A stretch of 64,000 nt of DNA from Picosynechococcus sp. PCC 7003 (GCF_001693255.1 NZ_CP016474.1:248001-312000), one strand, 5' to 3'. Shown: positions 47,027 through 56,340, counted from the stretch's first letter. The notes: generated from the letters alone by a model not told the origin. Numbers and translations are program-made.

Positions 47027-48520
47027 GTGAAGCGTGTCATTTTAATTCTGTTGACGATTATTACCCTGGTGCCGCTCCTGTCTTCGTTGTGGGCCAGTTT
47101 CCAGGAACCGCAGATCCAGGGCCGCCTCGAACTCTATCAAACCAACTTGGTGCTTCAGGCCGCAGAGTATGATCCCAATTCCACGGCCAATACTTCCCCG
47201 GAGGCGATCGCCACCCTTGTTACCCAACTGACGGGTCAAGATCCCTATAGCAGTGCGATCACCCAGTACGAAAAGGTGCTCAGTAGCAGTGAAGCTCGCC
47301 AAAAACTCCTCACAGACCCTACAGAAACAACCGCTGCTAAATCCCAGGCAACCAAAAAGGCGATCGCCGAAACCGCTACTTTTATCGATGAACTCCAGCT
47401 CAGACTCGGAATCTTGTATGCCAGTCGCGGCAAGCTCGATCAAGCAAAACAGCGGTGGGAAGCCATTTCCGGAGAAGAATCCGATGTCCTAGCCCAAACT
47501 TTAGCGCCCCTCTGGCTCAACTCCCAAGCTCCCACCGACCCAAACGCTTTAACTCAAACAGAACTTGAAACCTGGTTCCAGCAACAAAATCTCCAAAAGC
47601 TATACCAAATTCAAGACAATCGTCCAGCACAGCAGCAACTCCAGCAACAAATTCAACAGAATGCGCAACGGGCGTTTTTAAAATTAACGGTGATTACCAT
47701 CTTGCCCTTTAGTGTGGGTCTTTTTGGCTTGGGTTTTCTTATCTTTCTGGGGATTCAAGCTTTCCGGAAGCAGGATGACGCTCTTTTACACATTGACGCC
47801 CAGGCCACTTGGAATACTCCCTGGAATGGAGAAATTATCTGGCAAGTTTTTATCGTCGGCTTTTTTCTCGTGGGTCAAATTATTTTGCCCCTTGTTTTAC
47901 CGATTGCGCTCCAGGCGTTCAGCATCGATGCCACCGCTTGGACAGTGCGCGAAAAGGCAGTTTATACCCTCATCACCTATTCACTGATGGCGATCGCCGG
48001 CTTAATGGTGCTGGCAGCCTCTGTGTGGGAATTTCGGCCCCTCCCTCAGGATTGGTTTCAGGTGAAATGGCTAGATAACTGGACAGTATGGGGATTTGGG
48101 GGCTATATGGTGGCATTGCCGCTGGTGTTACTCGTTTCCCTACTCAACCAGCAAATTTGGCAGGGCCAGGGGGGCAGTAACCCAATCCTATTTCTCGCCC
48201 TCAAAGCCCAAGATCAGGTGGCCTTAACCATTTTCTTTTTAACAGCTTCGGTGATGGCTCCCCTCTTTGAGGAAATTATGTTCCGGGGTTTCCTATTGCC
48301 TTCCTTAACCCGCTATATTCCCGTTTGGGGCAGCATTATTCTCAGTGCTTTTCTGTTTGCGATCGCCCACATGAGTTTGTCGGAAGTCTTACCTTTGATG
48401 ACTCTGGGGATCATTTTAGGGTTTGTCTATGTTAAATCCCGCAACCTGTTGGCACCGATGCTCCTCCATAGTTTGTGGAACAGCGGTACTCTATTGAGTC
48501 TGTTTATCCTCGGTAGTTAG
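47027..48520 (+). CDS. CPBP (Abi) family intramembrane metalloprotease
   Basis: GTG 47027 (MKRVILILLTIITL) is preferred because it opens with a signal-anchor helix. GTG 47012 is in frame. Residues about 30-215 form a hydrophilic, Gln-rich, possibly TPR-like region on the far side of the membrane. About eight transmembrane segments follow. The CPBP motifs are intact: APLFEEIMFRGFLLP (EExxxR), SAFLFAIAHMS (FxxxH) and MLLHSLWNSGT (HxxxN). These are metal-dependent type II CAAX prenyl protease/Abi proteins. The substrate is unknown. The last 4 bp overlap the convergent Rpn-type gene. Confidence 0.88.
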   Translation: MKRVILILLTIITLVPLLSSLWASFQEPQIQGRLELYQTNLVLQAAEYDPNSTANTSPEAIATLVTQLTGQDPYSSAITQYEKVLSSSEARQKLLTDPTETTAAKSQATKKAIAETATFIDELQLRLGILYASRGKLDQAKQRWEAISGEESDVLAQTLAPLWLNSQAPTDPNALTQTELETWFQQQNLQKLYQIQDNRPAQQQLQQQIQQNAQRAFLKLTVITILPFSVGLFGLGFLIFLGIQAFRKQDDALLHIDAQATWNTPWNGEIIWQVFIVGFFLVGQIILPLVLPIALQAFSIDATAWTVREKAVYTLITYSLMAIAGLMVLAASVWEFRPLPQDWFQVKWLDNWTVWGFGGYMVALPLVLLVSLLNQQIWQGQGGSNPILFLALKAQDQVALTIFFLTASVMAPLFEEIMFRGFLLPSLTRYIPVWGSIILSAFLFAIAHMSLSEVLPLMTLGIILGFVYVKSRNLLAPMLLHSLWNSGTLLSLFILGS

Positions 48521-49455
48521 GTCGGATTCGCCTCGGTTGGATTTTCCCGCAGCCAAGTTTCTAACTCTGCGGCTGACTCGAATCCAAATAGGCGATCGCT
48601 CAGGGCATCCAGTTGAGCTAGATTAAGGGCTTGAATTTGTGGTTTAAATCCTGAAACCTGATCAGGAAAACGTTGCTGGATAAAGCGTAGGATTATTTTA
48701 CAGGCTTCTTCTTGGCGTCCTTGCTGTAGACCTTCTTCCATCCAAGAGGTGACAATTTGCAGCACCTGGGCTTCTTCCTGGGGCTGGATTCGGTGTAGTT
48801 CCTGCTCAAAGACCTGCTGTTCTGCCATATTTAACCTCAGATAGGTATCCACAAAACCCGATAACAAATGAATTCTGGCCGAATCTAAACGAAGCGTCAC
48901 AATCATCCGTAAACATTCTAACTTGACCTTTGGGCGTTCCTCTGATTTGAAGTTCATCTTTGCCATGAGAGCAGCCGCAACGGGGTTCGGTTGACGGAGA
49001 AAATCACGCCACGGCAAGCGGTTCAATTGAATGCTTTGGAAGGAGAAACTAAGAATTTGCTTCGCAGGAAACGCCACCGAAAAAGTTTCCGGTTCCAGCC
49101 TTTGGGGAGAACGGTAAGAAAATAAGGCAATAGGGTAAATGGGTAAGCGATATTTTTCGTACAACCGCGCAAAATAGAGAAACATACGTTCCGCAAACTC
49201 GGCTTGGGAAGTCGCCTGATTTTCGATGTGTACTAGAAAACAAGTCTCTTGGCCTCGGAAACGGAGTTTGGCCACAATGTCCACATTGCGACGCGTTTGG
49301 CCAGGCAGGTCATTAAAAACTTCTTGGGTCAGAAAAATTAAGGAGTCCTGTTCGGCTGTTTCGAGGATTTCCGGGGCAAAAAGGGCGAGAAAATCCCAGA
49401 AAAAGGTTGTCAGCAACTCCTTAAACAACAAATCATGGTCGATGCTTCGGGTCAT
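48517..49455 (-). CDS. Rpn family recombination-promoting nuclease / PD-(D/E)XK transposase-like protein
   Basis: This 312-aa protein begins DHDLLFKELLTTFFWDFLALFAPE, as in the Rpn/YhgA-like family common in cyanobacteria. The nuclease core supplies RRNVDIVAKLRF (Asp) and FLVHIENQA (E-x-Q). FAERMFLYFARLYEKY follows. The C-terminus (about 255-312) is a DUF4351-like helical segment, KIILRFIQQRFPDQV...LDALSDRLFGFESAAELETWL. Family members promote RecA-independent recombination in E. coli. The role here is unknown. It is convergent with the CPBP gene. Confidence 0.88.
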   Translation of the reverse strand: MTRSIDHDLLFKELLTTFFWDFLALFAPEILETAEQDSLIFLTQEVFNDLPGQTRRNVDIVAKLRFRGQETCFLVHIENQATSQAEFAERMFLYFARLYEKYRLPIYPIALFSYRSPQRLEPETFSVAFPAKQILSFSFQSIQLNRLPWRDFLRQPNPVAAALMAKMNFKSEERPKVKLECLRMIVTLRLDSARIHLLSGFVDTYLRLNMAEQQVFEQELHRIQPQEEAQVLQIVTSWMEEGLQQGRQEEACKIILRFIQQRFPDQVSGFKPQIQALNLAQLDALSDRLFGFESAAELETWLRENPTEANPT

Positions 49456-49486
49456 GGTTGAACCAAAAAACCAAGGTGAAAGTCGT

Positions 49487-49687
49487 TTAAATTTCGTCGG
49501 GGATTACCCATTGGGGGGGGGCCATCATTTTTTTCAGGCGGGCTGCCTCAGCAATTTCGTGCATTTTGTCGATGGAGACTGTTTGCACAAATTCACTGGC
49601 TTTTTGGGCATATTCTTTATGGGGGCAGTCCTCCCCCAGGATGCAACCATTGATGCACTCAACGGCACAGTTTACGGTTTGACTCAT
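49487..49687 (-). CDS. small Cys-rich protein (66 aa), unknown function
   Basis: MSQTVNCAVECINGCILG begins a protein with five Cys in the first 22 residues (C-X3-C-X3-C, then EDCPHKEY). An amphipathic helix (YAQKASEFVQTVSIDKMHEIAEAARLKKMM) and PPQWVIPDEI follow. The Cys cluster could bind a metal or Fe-S cluster. I do not recognise the family. It lies between the Rpn-type gene and thiS on the same strand. A metal- or sulfur-related role is conceivable but unproven. Confidence 0.72.
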   Translation of the reverse strand: MSQTVNCAVECINGCILGEDCPHKEYAQKASEFVQTVSIDKMHEIAEAARLKKMMAPPQWVIPDEI

Positions 49688-49743
49688 TGTTTTTTGAAGG
49701 ATCTTTTCTCAGGGTATTTTGGTGTAGTTTAACGGTTTCAGTC

Positions 49744-49947
49744 TCAGCCACCACCGACAATGGTGACAATTTCGAGGCGATCGCCTGGCTGGATTAAGGT
49801 ATGCTCCCACCGCTGACGGTGGATAATTTCGCCGTTATACTCCACTGCCACGAGGCGCGGGTTCATGCCTAATTGTTCAAGGCAGCGGGGTAAAGAGAGT
49901 TCACTCGCAATGGTTTTTAGTTCACCATTCACCCAAACGTCAATCAT
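49744..49947 (-). CDS. thiS: sulfur carrier protein ThiS
   Basis: This 67-aa ubiquitin-fold protein ends in IVTIVGGG, whose C-terminal Gly is thiocarboxylated to donate sulfur to the thiazole of thiamine. Other features are the beta-grasp strand MIDVWVNGELKT, VAVEYNGEIIHRQRW and QPGDRLEIV. Its ATG lies immediately before the thiE stop codon (adjacent, no gap), so thiE-thiS form one transcript and are probably translationally coupled. Confidence 0.95.
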   Translation of the reverse strand: MIDVWVNGELKTIASELSLPRCLEQLGMNPRLVAVEYNGEIIHRQRWEHTLIQPGDRLEIVTIVGGG

Positions 49948-51015
49948 CTATGCACTGGCCTCCTCAAGGTTTTGTAGGGTTTGTTGACGGTGTAATTGGG
50001 CCGCAAAAAACTGGGCCGTTAGGGTCGGGTCTTCACTCTGCATCAGTGCCCGCACCACCGCAACCCGTTCGGCTCCAGCCGCGAGAACCTCGCCGAGATT
50101 TTCGGTGTCAATGCTCCCGATGGCGAACCAAGGCACGGGACAGTTCTCTTGGGCATAGCTGACATAACGGTGGCCTGCTGCGGCTTTCCCCGGTTTGGTG
50201 GGGGTTTCGTACACAGGGCCAACACCCACATAATCCGCCCCTTCACTCAACGCTTTTTCTAATTCCGTGGGATTGGTGGTGGAGCGGCCAATAATTTTAT
50301 CGGGACCGAGGAGTTGGCGGGCAGTGGCGATGGGTAAATCCGTTTGGCCCAGGTGAACGCCGTCAGCATCTACGGCTAGGGCCAGATCCACACGGTCGTT
50401 CACCAAAAATAGGGCATGGTAGCGATCGCACAATTTTTTCAAGACGATCGCATTGGCAAAACGCTGTTCGTCGGGGGTTTCTTTGTCGCGGTATTGCACG
50501 ATTTCTACGCCTCCCTGGAGGGCCGCTTCGGTTACTTCTAGGAGTTTTTCATGGGGAGAAGTGACCAGATAGAGTCGTGCCGTTTCCAAACGCTGTTTTA
50601 GTTGGGGGCTAAAGAGTTGACTTTCGAGGGTATAGACCTGATAGCGCATCTGTTTGCAGGCGATCGCCATGTCCGTTTTGTAGAGTTTGGCGTATTCTTC
50701 TAGCACCCGGAGCGCTTCTTCGACCCGGCAGAGATTGGCCCGGAGTAAATGATTAAGATCCGTGCGAGTTTCTTCCTGGGGATGGCTGAGATTCGTCCCT
50801 ACATCATTGGGCGTATCCCGGGCGGCGCGTAGTTCGTCGTGGTGCCATTGGGCCAGGGTTTGGCGCATTTCTTTGCACCGGGCCGCGAGATCGGCGTGGT
50901 TCAAGCCAAATCGGAACCATTCTTCAACAATGCGCAGTCCCTCCCTGGCTCGATCGAGGTTGGCATCGAGGATGCGAAAAACAGCGGTGGTATCGGTGGA
51001 TGCAGGTTTAACCAT
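49948..51015 (-). CDS. thiE: thiamine-phosphate synthase, long cyanobacterial form
   Basis: ThiE joins HMP-PP and thiazole phosphate into thiamine phosphate. From ATG 51015 (MVKPASTDTT) the protein has 355 residues. An N-terminal helical domain of about 140 residues (RAREGLRIVEEWFRFG, RVEEALRVLEEYAKLYK) is found only in long ThiE forms. The TIM barrel (ARLYLVTS, VEIVQYRDK, LFLVNDRVDLALAVDADGVHLGQTDLP, IGRSTTNPTELEKA, ADYVGVGPVYETPTKPG, WFAIGSIDTENL) follows. No TPP riboswitch sequence is seen in the 140 bp upstream. thiS follows directly. Confidence 0.94.
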   Translation of the reverse strand: MVKPASTDTTAVFRILDANLDRAREGLRIVEEWFRFGLNHADLAARCKEMRQTLAQWHHDELRAARDTPNDVGTNLSHPQEETRTDLNHLLRANLCRVEEALRVLEEYAKLYKTDMAIACKQMRYQVYTLESQLFSPQLKQRLETARLYLVTSPHEKLLEVTEAALQGGVEIVQYRDKETPDEQRFANAIVLKKLCDRYHALFLVNDRVDLALAVDADGVHLGQTDLPIATARQLLGPDKIIGRSTTNPTELEKALSEGADYVGVGPVYETPTKPGKAAAGHRYVSYAQENCPVPWFAIGSIDTENLGEVLAAGAERVAVVRALMQSEDPTLTAQFFAAQLHRQQTLQNLEEASA

Positions 51016-51158
51016 GGTGACGGCGCACAAAACAGAATCGATAGGCCAATGCTTACTCTATCGTATCTCCTAGGGGATCTCTGGATTTTGCCCCGGAGAC
51101 AGGCGATCGCCTTTTAGAATACAGTAATCAATCTGTATTCTTTTTTGTTTCCGAGGCC

Positions 51159-51815
51159 ATGGTCATTCGCACCACATCCCGATCTTTGATCCATCCAGCC
51201 CATTCTTTAGACATTGTGGCCGTAACCTACCCCATTGTAGAAACATTCCATTCCATCCAGGGGGAAGGATATTGGTTTGGCACAGCGGCTTTTTTTATTC
51301 GCCTCGCTGGTTGTGATGTAGGTTGTCCCTGGTGTGATACAAAAATTTCCTGGAATCCGAAACGTCATCCCCAAGTTTCCGTCGCCCAACTCCAACAACA
51401 GGTGACCGCAGCCCAACCGAAGATCATTGTGATTACGGGGGGTGAACCCTTAATGCATGATCTCAACCCTTTGACGGCTGGTTTGCAAGAAACGGGTTTA
51501 CCGCTCCACCTAGAAACCTCCGGCGCCCATCCCCTCAGTGGTGATTTTGACTGGATTACCCTTTCTCCGAAACCCTTTAAAGCGCCATTACCGGAAATTT
51601 ACGCCCATGCTAGTGAATTAAAGGTTGTGATCGATCAGGCCCCAGATTTCCAGTGGGCTGAATCCCAGGCCCAAAAAATTGCCGCAAATATGCCCCAATA
51701 TCTCCAGCCCCAATGGGAAAATCCCGCCAGCCAGAGCCTTATTTTTGACTATATTCTGGCTCACCCGGAATGGCGTCTCGGCCTGCAAACCCATAAGTTC
51801 CTGGGGGTGCGCTAG
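51159..51815 (+). CDS. queE: 7-carboxy-7-deazaguanine synthase
   Basis: QueE is a radical-SAM enzyme that forms CDG from carboxytetrahydropterin in queuosine/preQ0 synthesis. The cluster motif is CDVGCPWCDTK (C-X3-C-X2-C, the CX14C variation absent), preceded by ETFHSIQGEGYWFGTAAFFIRLAG and followed by VITGGEPLMHDL and LHLETSGAHP. The protein is 218 aa from ATG 51159. GTG 51216 (VAVTYPIVETF) is an alternative start near the conserved region. queC begins at the next base after the stop, so the two are coupled. Confidence 0.94.
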   Translation: MVIRTTSRSLIHPAHSLDIVAVTYPIVETFHSIQGEGYWFGTAAFFIRLAGCDVGCPWCDTKISWNPKRHPQVSVAQLQQQVTAAQPKIIVITGGEPLMHDLNPLTAGLQETGLPLHLETSGAHPLSGDFDWITLSPKPFKAPLPEIYAHASELKVVIDQAPDFQWAESQAQKIAANMPQYLQPQWENPASQSLIFDYILAHPEWRLGLQTHKFLGVR

Positions 51816-52487
51816 ATGAAACGGGCTGTGGTTTTGCTCTCCGGTGGATTGGATTCGGCCACCAGTGCCGCCCAGGCGATCGCCGATGGCTATGAAGTGA
51901 TTGCTCTGTCCTTCCGCTATGGCCAGAAACATAGTCGAGAACTGAGTGCTGCCCAAAAAATTGCCGAACACCTGGGGATCACAGAACATTTTGTGATGGA
52001 TGTAAGTTTGTCCCAGTGGGGCGGCTCTTCCCTGACTGACGTTAACCAAGCGATTCCCCAAAGCGGTGTCCAGACGGGGGATATTCCCTCGACCTATGTC
52101 CCCGGTCGCAATACCGTGTTTTTGGCGATCGCCCTTTCCCTAGCCGAAGCGAAACAGGCCGAAGCGATTTATCTGGGGATTAATGCCGTGGACTATTCCG
52201 GTTATCCCGACTGTCGCCCTGAATACCTGGCCGCCTACCAAAAGTTAGCGGATCTCTCTTCCAAAGTTGGCATCGAAGGCCATGCGCCCCAACTGGTTGC
52301 CCCCCTCGTGCTCGACACCAAGGTGGAAATCATCCAAAAGGCCGTGAAATTAGGCGTTCCCATCGCGGCAACCTGGTCTTGCTACCAAGGGGGAGAACGT
52401 CCCTGCGGCTTATGTGACTCCTGCCGCATCCGAGATGAAGCCCTGATCAAGGCCGGTTATCCAGAGCTCACAAGCCAAAATGTCTAA
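51816..52487 (+). CDS. queC: 7-cyano-7-deazaguanine synthase
   Basis: QueC converts CDG to preQ0 with ATP and ammonia. The 223-aa protein starts with the PP-loop [12 protein letters not shown], then [34 protein letters not shown] and [19 protein letters not shown]. It ends in the zinc site [22 protein letters not shown]. The ATG abuts the queE stop. folE at 61.4 kb could supply the upstream pterin precursor, although it is not adjacent. Confidence 0.96.
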   Translation: MKRAVVLLSGGLDSATSAAQAIADGYEVIALSFRYGQKHSRELSAAQKIAEHLGITEHFVMDVSLSQWGGSSLTDVNQAIPQSGVQTGDIPSTYVPGRNTVFLAIALSLAEAKQAEAIYLGINAVDYSGYPDCRPEYLAAYQKLADLSSKVGIEGHAPQLVAPLVLDTKVEIIQKAVKLGVPIAATWSCYQGGERPCGLCDSCRIRDEALIKAGYPELTSQNV

Positions 52488-52494
52488 AAATAGC

Positions 52495-52528
52495 CAAACA
52501 AAAACCCCCAGGCCACAGCTGAGGGTTT
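52495..52528 (-). terminator. terminator of grxC (possibly shared with queC)
   Basis: On the minus strand AAACCC/GGGTTT and CAG/CTG form a stem with one mismatch around a 7-base loop, followed by TTTTTG. It lies between convergent queC and grxC. Confidence 0.75.
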
Positions 52529-52550
52529 GGGAAATCAGTATTGGTCAAAT

Positions 52551-52817
52551 CTAAGCCGCCTGCATCAGGAGATCATCGAGTTTGCCTTGGTACTCTAGTT
52601 CATGGAGGTCATCGCAACCGCCCACATGCTGGTCATTAATAAAAACCTGGGGGAGGCTACTGCGGCCATTGGCCCGGTCTGTCATTGCCTCCCGCGCTTG
52701 GCGATCGCCATCAATGCAATACTCTGTATATTCCACCTGCTTACGATCGAGGAGATGCTTGGCGCGGACGCAAAAAGGACAAGTGCTCCAAGTGTAAATT
52801 TCAACGGTTGCAACCAT
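52551..52817 (-). CDS. grxC: glutaredoxin 3
   Basis: This 88-aa dithiol glutaredoxin has the active site CPFC in STCPFCVRAKHLLDRK, cis-Pro motif SSLPQVFIND and the glutathione-binding GGCDDLHELE. It reduces disulfides or glutathione mixed disulfides in the cytosol. The CPFC variant of CPYC also occurs in other family members. The gene is monocistronic, divergent from the antiporter gene across about 200 bp. Confidence 0.93.
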   Translation of the reverse strand: MVATVEIYTWSTCPFCVRAKHLLDRKQVEYTEYCIDGDRQAREAMTDRANGRSSLPQVFINDQHVGGCDDLHELEYQGKLDDLLMQAA

Positions 52818-53022
52818 AATTTGGATTTTCCTGAAATGTAACGATTTATTTCAAGTTTAACGTTTCCTGCGCCCAAGAGCGGCAGTGACTTTTTCTCTCT
52901 ATGGAGACGTTCGAGCAAGCTGAAGCGCCGAAATCCTCTGTTTTTGCCATAAAATCGACAGTTTATTTTCGTTATAAACTTCTTCCGCTACACTGGGAGG
53001 CTAGCCTTTTTCTAGGACTACT

Positions 53023-55062
53023 ATGGTTGCCGAATCGATCCAATACATCACAGAAAATCCGATTTTTACGTTTATTCTGCTGCTGTTAGTGTCCCTGACC
53101 ATTCCCCCTATTTTTGAGCGGCTTAATTTACCTGGCTTGGTGGGTTTACTCTTTGCAGGAATTATCCTCGGTGAAAATGCCCTAGGCCTCCTCAACTCAG
53201 AGAGTGAAACCATGGTTTTGTTCTCGGAAGTGGGCAAAATTTACCTGATGTTTGTGGCCGGATTAGAAATTAATTTGGCAGAGTTTCGGAAAACCCAAGA
53301 TCGCTCCATTGGTTTTGGTTTTTTGACATTTATTGTGCCGTTGACAATGGGGACGGTAGTCGGCCTCAGCTTTGATTTTGGTTGGAATGCGGCGATTCTC
53401 ATTGGTTCTTTATTGGCTTCCCATACGTTGTTGGGTTACCCAATTCTTAATCGGTTGGGGATTTTAAATAATGAGAGTGTAACGGTCACGATTGGGGCGA
53501 CAATTTTTACGGACATTGCCGCTCTCTTGGTGCTGGCGATCTGTGTGTCGATTCACCAGGGCGATTTTTCAACGGCTTCTTTGGTATTGCAATTGGCGTT
53601 ATTGGTGGGCTATGGGGCCTTGGTGCTCTTTGGTTTGTCCTGGCTTGGTCGAGAATTTTTCCAGCGCAACGGGGATGAAGAAGGTAATCAATTTTTATTT
53701 ATTTTGCTGGCTGTATTTCTCGCTTCAATGGGCGCCCAGGTGATCAATGTGGATAAGATTGTGGGGGCTTTTTTGGCGGGTTTGGCGGTCAATGATGTGG
53801 TCGGCAAAAGCCCGGTAGAGGAAAAAATCGAATTTGTCGGCAGTACGCTATTTATTCCGTTCTTCTTTGTGGGGATGGGGTTACTGCTCGATATTCCGGC
53901 GTTTATTAATAATTTGCTCTATGAGTTTCCCCTCACGTTTTCGATTGTGGGTGGGTTGTTATTGTCTAAATTTATCGCGGCGGCGATCGCCAAACAAATT
54001 TATCGCTATAGCTGGGCCGAAACCCTAACCATGTGGTCGTTGTCGATTCCCCAAGTGGCGGCAACCCTGGCAGCGGCCTTGGTCGGCTTCCGGGTGGGAC
54101 TAATCAGCGAATCGGTATTCAATGCGGTGATCGTCTTGATGCTGGTGACTTCGATGCTGGGGCCGGTATTGACCCGTCGTTTTGGTCGCTTGTTACCCAG
54201 TAGTGGCAAAGATGTCGCCCTGGCAGCGGTTAATGTGTCGCCATCGACGGACAGCTTTAAGATTGTTGTGCCCATTGCCAATCCCAGTACCAAGGATTAT
54301 TTGCTCGAAGCGGCAGGACTTTTAACCCGTATTCGTCAAGGGATTGTGATGCCTGTGTCGATTGTGACGGGCCATGCTCACATGGACGATCCGGCGGTGA
54401 TGAAGGGGATCGACCGCAGTCAAAAGTTGCTCCAAGAGGCGATCGCCCAGGGGGAGCACCTGCAAATTACAATGCAACCGAAAATTCGCATCGATGACGA
54501 TGTGGCTGCTGGGATCAGCCGAGTTGCCCGGGAAGAAAATGCCAACTTAATTTTGATGGGCTGGGGGAAAACCGAGGGGCTCAAAGCCAGGCTCCTGGGG
54601 ACTTTAGTTTACAACGTCTGTTGGTCGGCCCATTGTCCGGTGGCGGTGGTGCGTCTCTTGGATGATCCGAAAAATTTGCGGCGGATTATGGTGCCCTTTA
54701 AAGGGATCTCGGCTCAAAATTTACAGATAGTACAATTTGCCGAACTTTTGGCGATCGCCAACCAGGCCGAAGTCACCGTATTTCATGTGTGCGAAACCTG
54801 GATGACCAAAGACCAACGCAATCTACTCAAGGCTGACCTAGAAAATGCCCTGCAAAATGCCGGTATCACCACTAAAATGCAGATTCGCATTATCCGGTAC
54901 CATGACGTTGCCAGAGCCGTCCTGCACGATGCTAAAGATTTTGATCTTGTAATCTTACATTCCACCCGCTACCGTACCGCTGGGGGCCTAGCCGTTGGTG
55001 ACGTCACCACAAAAATTTCGAGCCAAATCCAAACATCCGTCGTTATTTTCAACGAACTCTAG
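53023..55062 (+). CDS. CPA2 family cation:proton antiporter with C-terminal USP-like domains
   Basis: This 679-aa protein has about twelve transmembrane segments (residues about 12-395) of the NhaS/KefB type. Features are LPGLVGLLFAGIILG, SEVGKIYLMFVAGLEINL, GATIFTDIAALLVLAI (conserved Asp) and KIVGAFLAGLAVN. Then two cytoplasmic universal-stress-protein-like modules follow (about 415-540, with ANLILMGWGKTEG and CPVAVVRLL; and 545-679, with RIMVPFKGIS and FDLVILHSTRYRT), which could bind nucleotide. It exchanges Na+ or K+ for H+. AGGA lies 8 bp before the ATG. Exact cation unknown. Confidence 0.9.
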   Translation: MVAESIQYITENPIFTFILLLLVSLTIPPIFERLNLPGLVGLLFAGIILGENALGLLNSESETMVLFSEVGKIYLMFVAGLEINLAEFRKTQDRSIGFGFLTFIVPLTMGTVVGLSFDFGWNAAILIGSLLASHTLLGYPILNRLGILNNESVTVTIGATIFTDIAALLVLAICVSIHQGDFSTASLVLQLALLVGYGALVLFGLSWLGREFFQRNGDEEGNQFLFILLAVFLASMGAQVINVDKIVGAFLAGLAVNDVVGKSPVEEKIEFVGSTLFIPFFFVGMGLLLDIPAFINNLLYEFPLTFSIVGGLLLSKFIAAAIAKQIYRYSWAETLTMWSLSIPQVAATLAAALVGFRVGLISESVFNAVIVLMLVTSMLGPVLTRRFGRLLPSSGKDVALAAVNVSPSTDSFKIVVPIANPSTKDYLLEAAGLLTRIRQGIVMPVSIVTGHAHMDDPAVMKGIDRSQKLLQEAIAQGEHLQITMQPKIRIDDDVAAGISRVAREENANLILMGWGKTEGLKARLLGTLVYNVCWSAHCPVAVVRLLDDPKNLRRIMVPFKGISAQNLQIVQFAELLAIANQAEVTVFHVCETWMTKDQRNLLKADLENALQNAGITTKMQIRIIRYHDVARAVLHDAKDFDLVILHSTRYRTAGGLAVGDVTTKISSQIQTSVVIFNEL

Positions 55063-55111
55063 CCCTAATTTCTCTAACAAAAAAAAGCATTTCTAAGCAG
55101 CATTTAAAAAG

Positions 55112-55690
55112 TTAAAGCCAATGCTTTGGATAGGAGCGTCCCGGAACTATACGGCTAAAAATCACCGTCAACCACACAATCAGTACAGAACCGCATAAAG
55201 CAGGCGTCAAAATAAATTGCCAGGAGGCATGGCTCAAAATACCAATTAAGGCCACGGCCCCCGAAGGCGGATGCACTGTTCGGGTTAATTGCATCAACTT
55301 AATCGTTACCGCAACCGCCAAACCCATAACCCAGGGAGCATCCCCAAACAAATGAAATAACACCACACAACTGCAGGCCCCAATCATGTTACCCACGATC
55401 ACATTGCGGGGCTGGGCCAAAGGACTATCCGGTACCCCAAATACCAGCACTGCCGTTGCCCCAAAAGGAGCCGCAATCAAAGGATAAGAACTATAAAGCG
55501 AGATATAAGCAAGGGTCGAAATACCAATAAAACTGCCTAAAAAAGAAAGACCAATCTGTTGTCGAGAAAAGCTGGGCTGATGTCTGCGACTCTGTTGCAG
55601 CGTATAAAATTTGCGTCGCCACCGCCTCAAAATTGCTGTATTAGAACGTTTTTTTAATCGAATAGATGCCCGCCGAGGAGATGATGACAT
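55112..55690 (-). CDS. HPP family integral membrane protein
   Basis: The 192-aa protein has a basic, Arg-rich N-terminal tail of about 45 residues and then four to five transmembrane segments. Family motifs are PLIAAPFGATAVLVFGVPDSPLAQPRNVIVGN and the signature TVHPPSGAVALIGI. Some cyanobacterial and plastid HPP proteins transport nitrite into the cell or chloroplast, so nitrite transport is possible here. No nitrate genes are nearby. The tail is longer than I would expect, so translation may start later. Confidence 0.88.
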   Translation of the reverse strand: MSSSPRRASIRLKKRSNTAILRRWRRKFYTLQQSRRHQPSFSRQQIGLSFLGSFIGISTLAYISLYSSYPLIAAPFGATAVLVFGVPDSPLAQPRNVIVGNMIGACSCVVLFHLFGDAPWVMGLAVAVTIKLMQLTRTVHPPSGAVALIGILSHASWQFILTPALCGSVLIVWLTVIFSRIVPGRSYPKHWL

Positions 55691-55893
55691 AGAAATTTCA
55701 ATTGATATCGATAGAATTGATGGATTTCATTCGCTTAATGTAATAAATTAAATTTATCATGATGTTTTCGCATCGGTGGCTTTCCTGTGAGATCTATTTG
55801 TAATTCCAAGGGCAATATTTACTTATGAAAAGACAAAAAATTCTGGCTAAAAATCACTGCTATTGAGTCATCTCCATAGGCTGTTTTAAGCAA

Positions 55894-55929
55894 AAAAACA
55901 AAAAAACGAGGGAAGTATTCTTCCCCCGT
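55894..55929 (-). terminator. terminator of the MoaD-like gene
   Basis: On the minus strand ACGGGGGAAG pairs with CTTCCCTCGT (one G-U) around AATA, followed by TTTTTTG and another T-run. Confidence 0.9.
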
Positions 55930-55960
55930 ACAAAAGCATTCATGGTTATTACTCGAAACT

Positions 55961-56236
55961 CTAGCCCCCTGCTACAGCAGGCACAATGCTGACCTCATCA
56001 CCGTCATTTAGAGCAGTATCGACACCGTTCAGAAAACGGATATCTTCTTCATTGACGTAGAGGTTTAAAAAGCGTCGAGGATTGCCCTGTTCATCACAGA
56101 GGCGCGCCTTAATGCCGGGGCAGTTTGCTTCTAGAGAGTCGAGCAATTCTTTAATAGAAGAACCAGCACATTCAACGGTGGGTTGATCCTTCGTAAACTT
56201 TTGGAGGGGAGTTGGAACTAAAACTTTAATTGCCAT
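55961..56236 (-). CDS. MoaD/ThiS family ubiquitin-like sulfur carrier (CysO-like)
   Basis: The 91-aa beta-grasp protein has [56 protein letters not shown] and [16 protein letters not shown]. The C-terminal GG needed for adenylation/thiocarboxylation is present. It resembles MoaD and the CysO carrier of actinobacterial cysteine synthesis. thrC lies 104 bp upstream on the same strand with no terminator between, so cotranscription is likely. A carrier for sulfur into amino-acid synthesis is inferred, not shown. Confidence 0.88.
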   Translation of the reverse strand: MAIKVLVPTPLQKFTKDQPTVECAGSSIKELLDSLEANCPGIKARLCDEQGNPRRFLNLYVNEEDIRFLNGVDTALNDGDEVSIVPAVAGG

Positions 56237-56340
56237 TTTGAGTCAGACAAATTTTTCTAATAACTAAACGATAATGGACAGATATTGGGTCGGATCTACT
56301 GTGCAGTGACAATGAGAACAGACCCAATTTAGAACAGCAA

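Noticed and set aside
51016..51158. TPP riboswitch upstream of thiE
   Set aside because: The CTGAGA and ACCTGA core motifs of the element are absent on the relevant strand.
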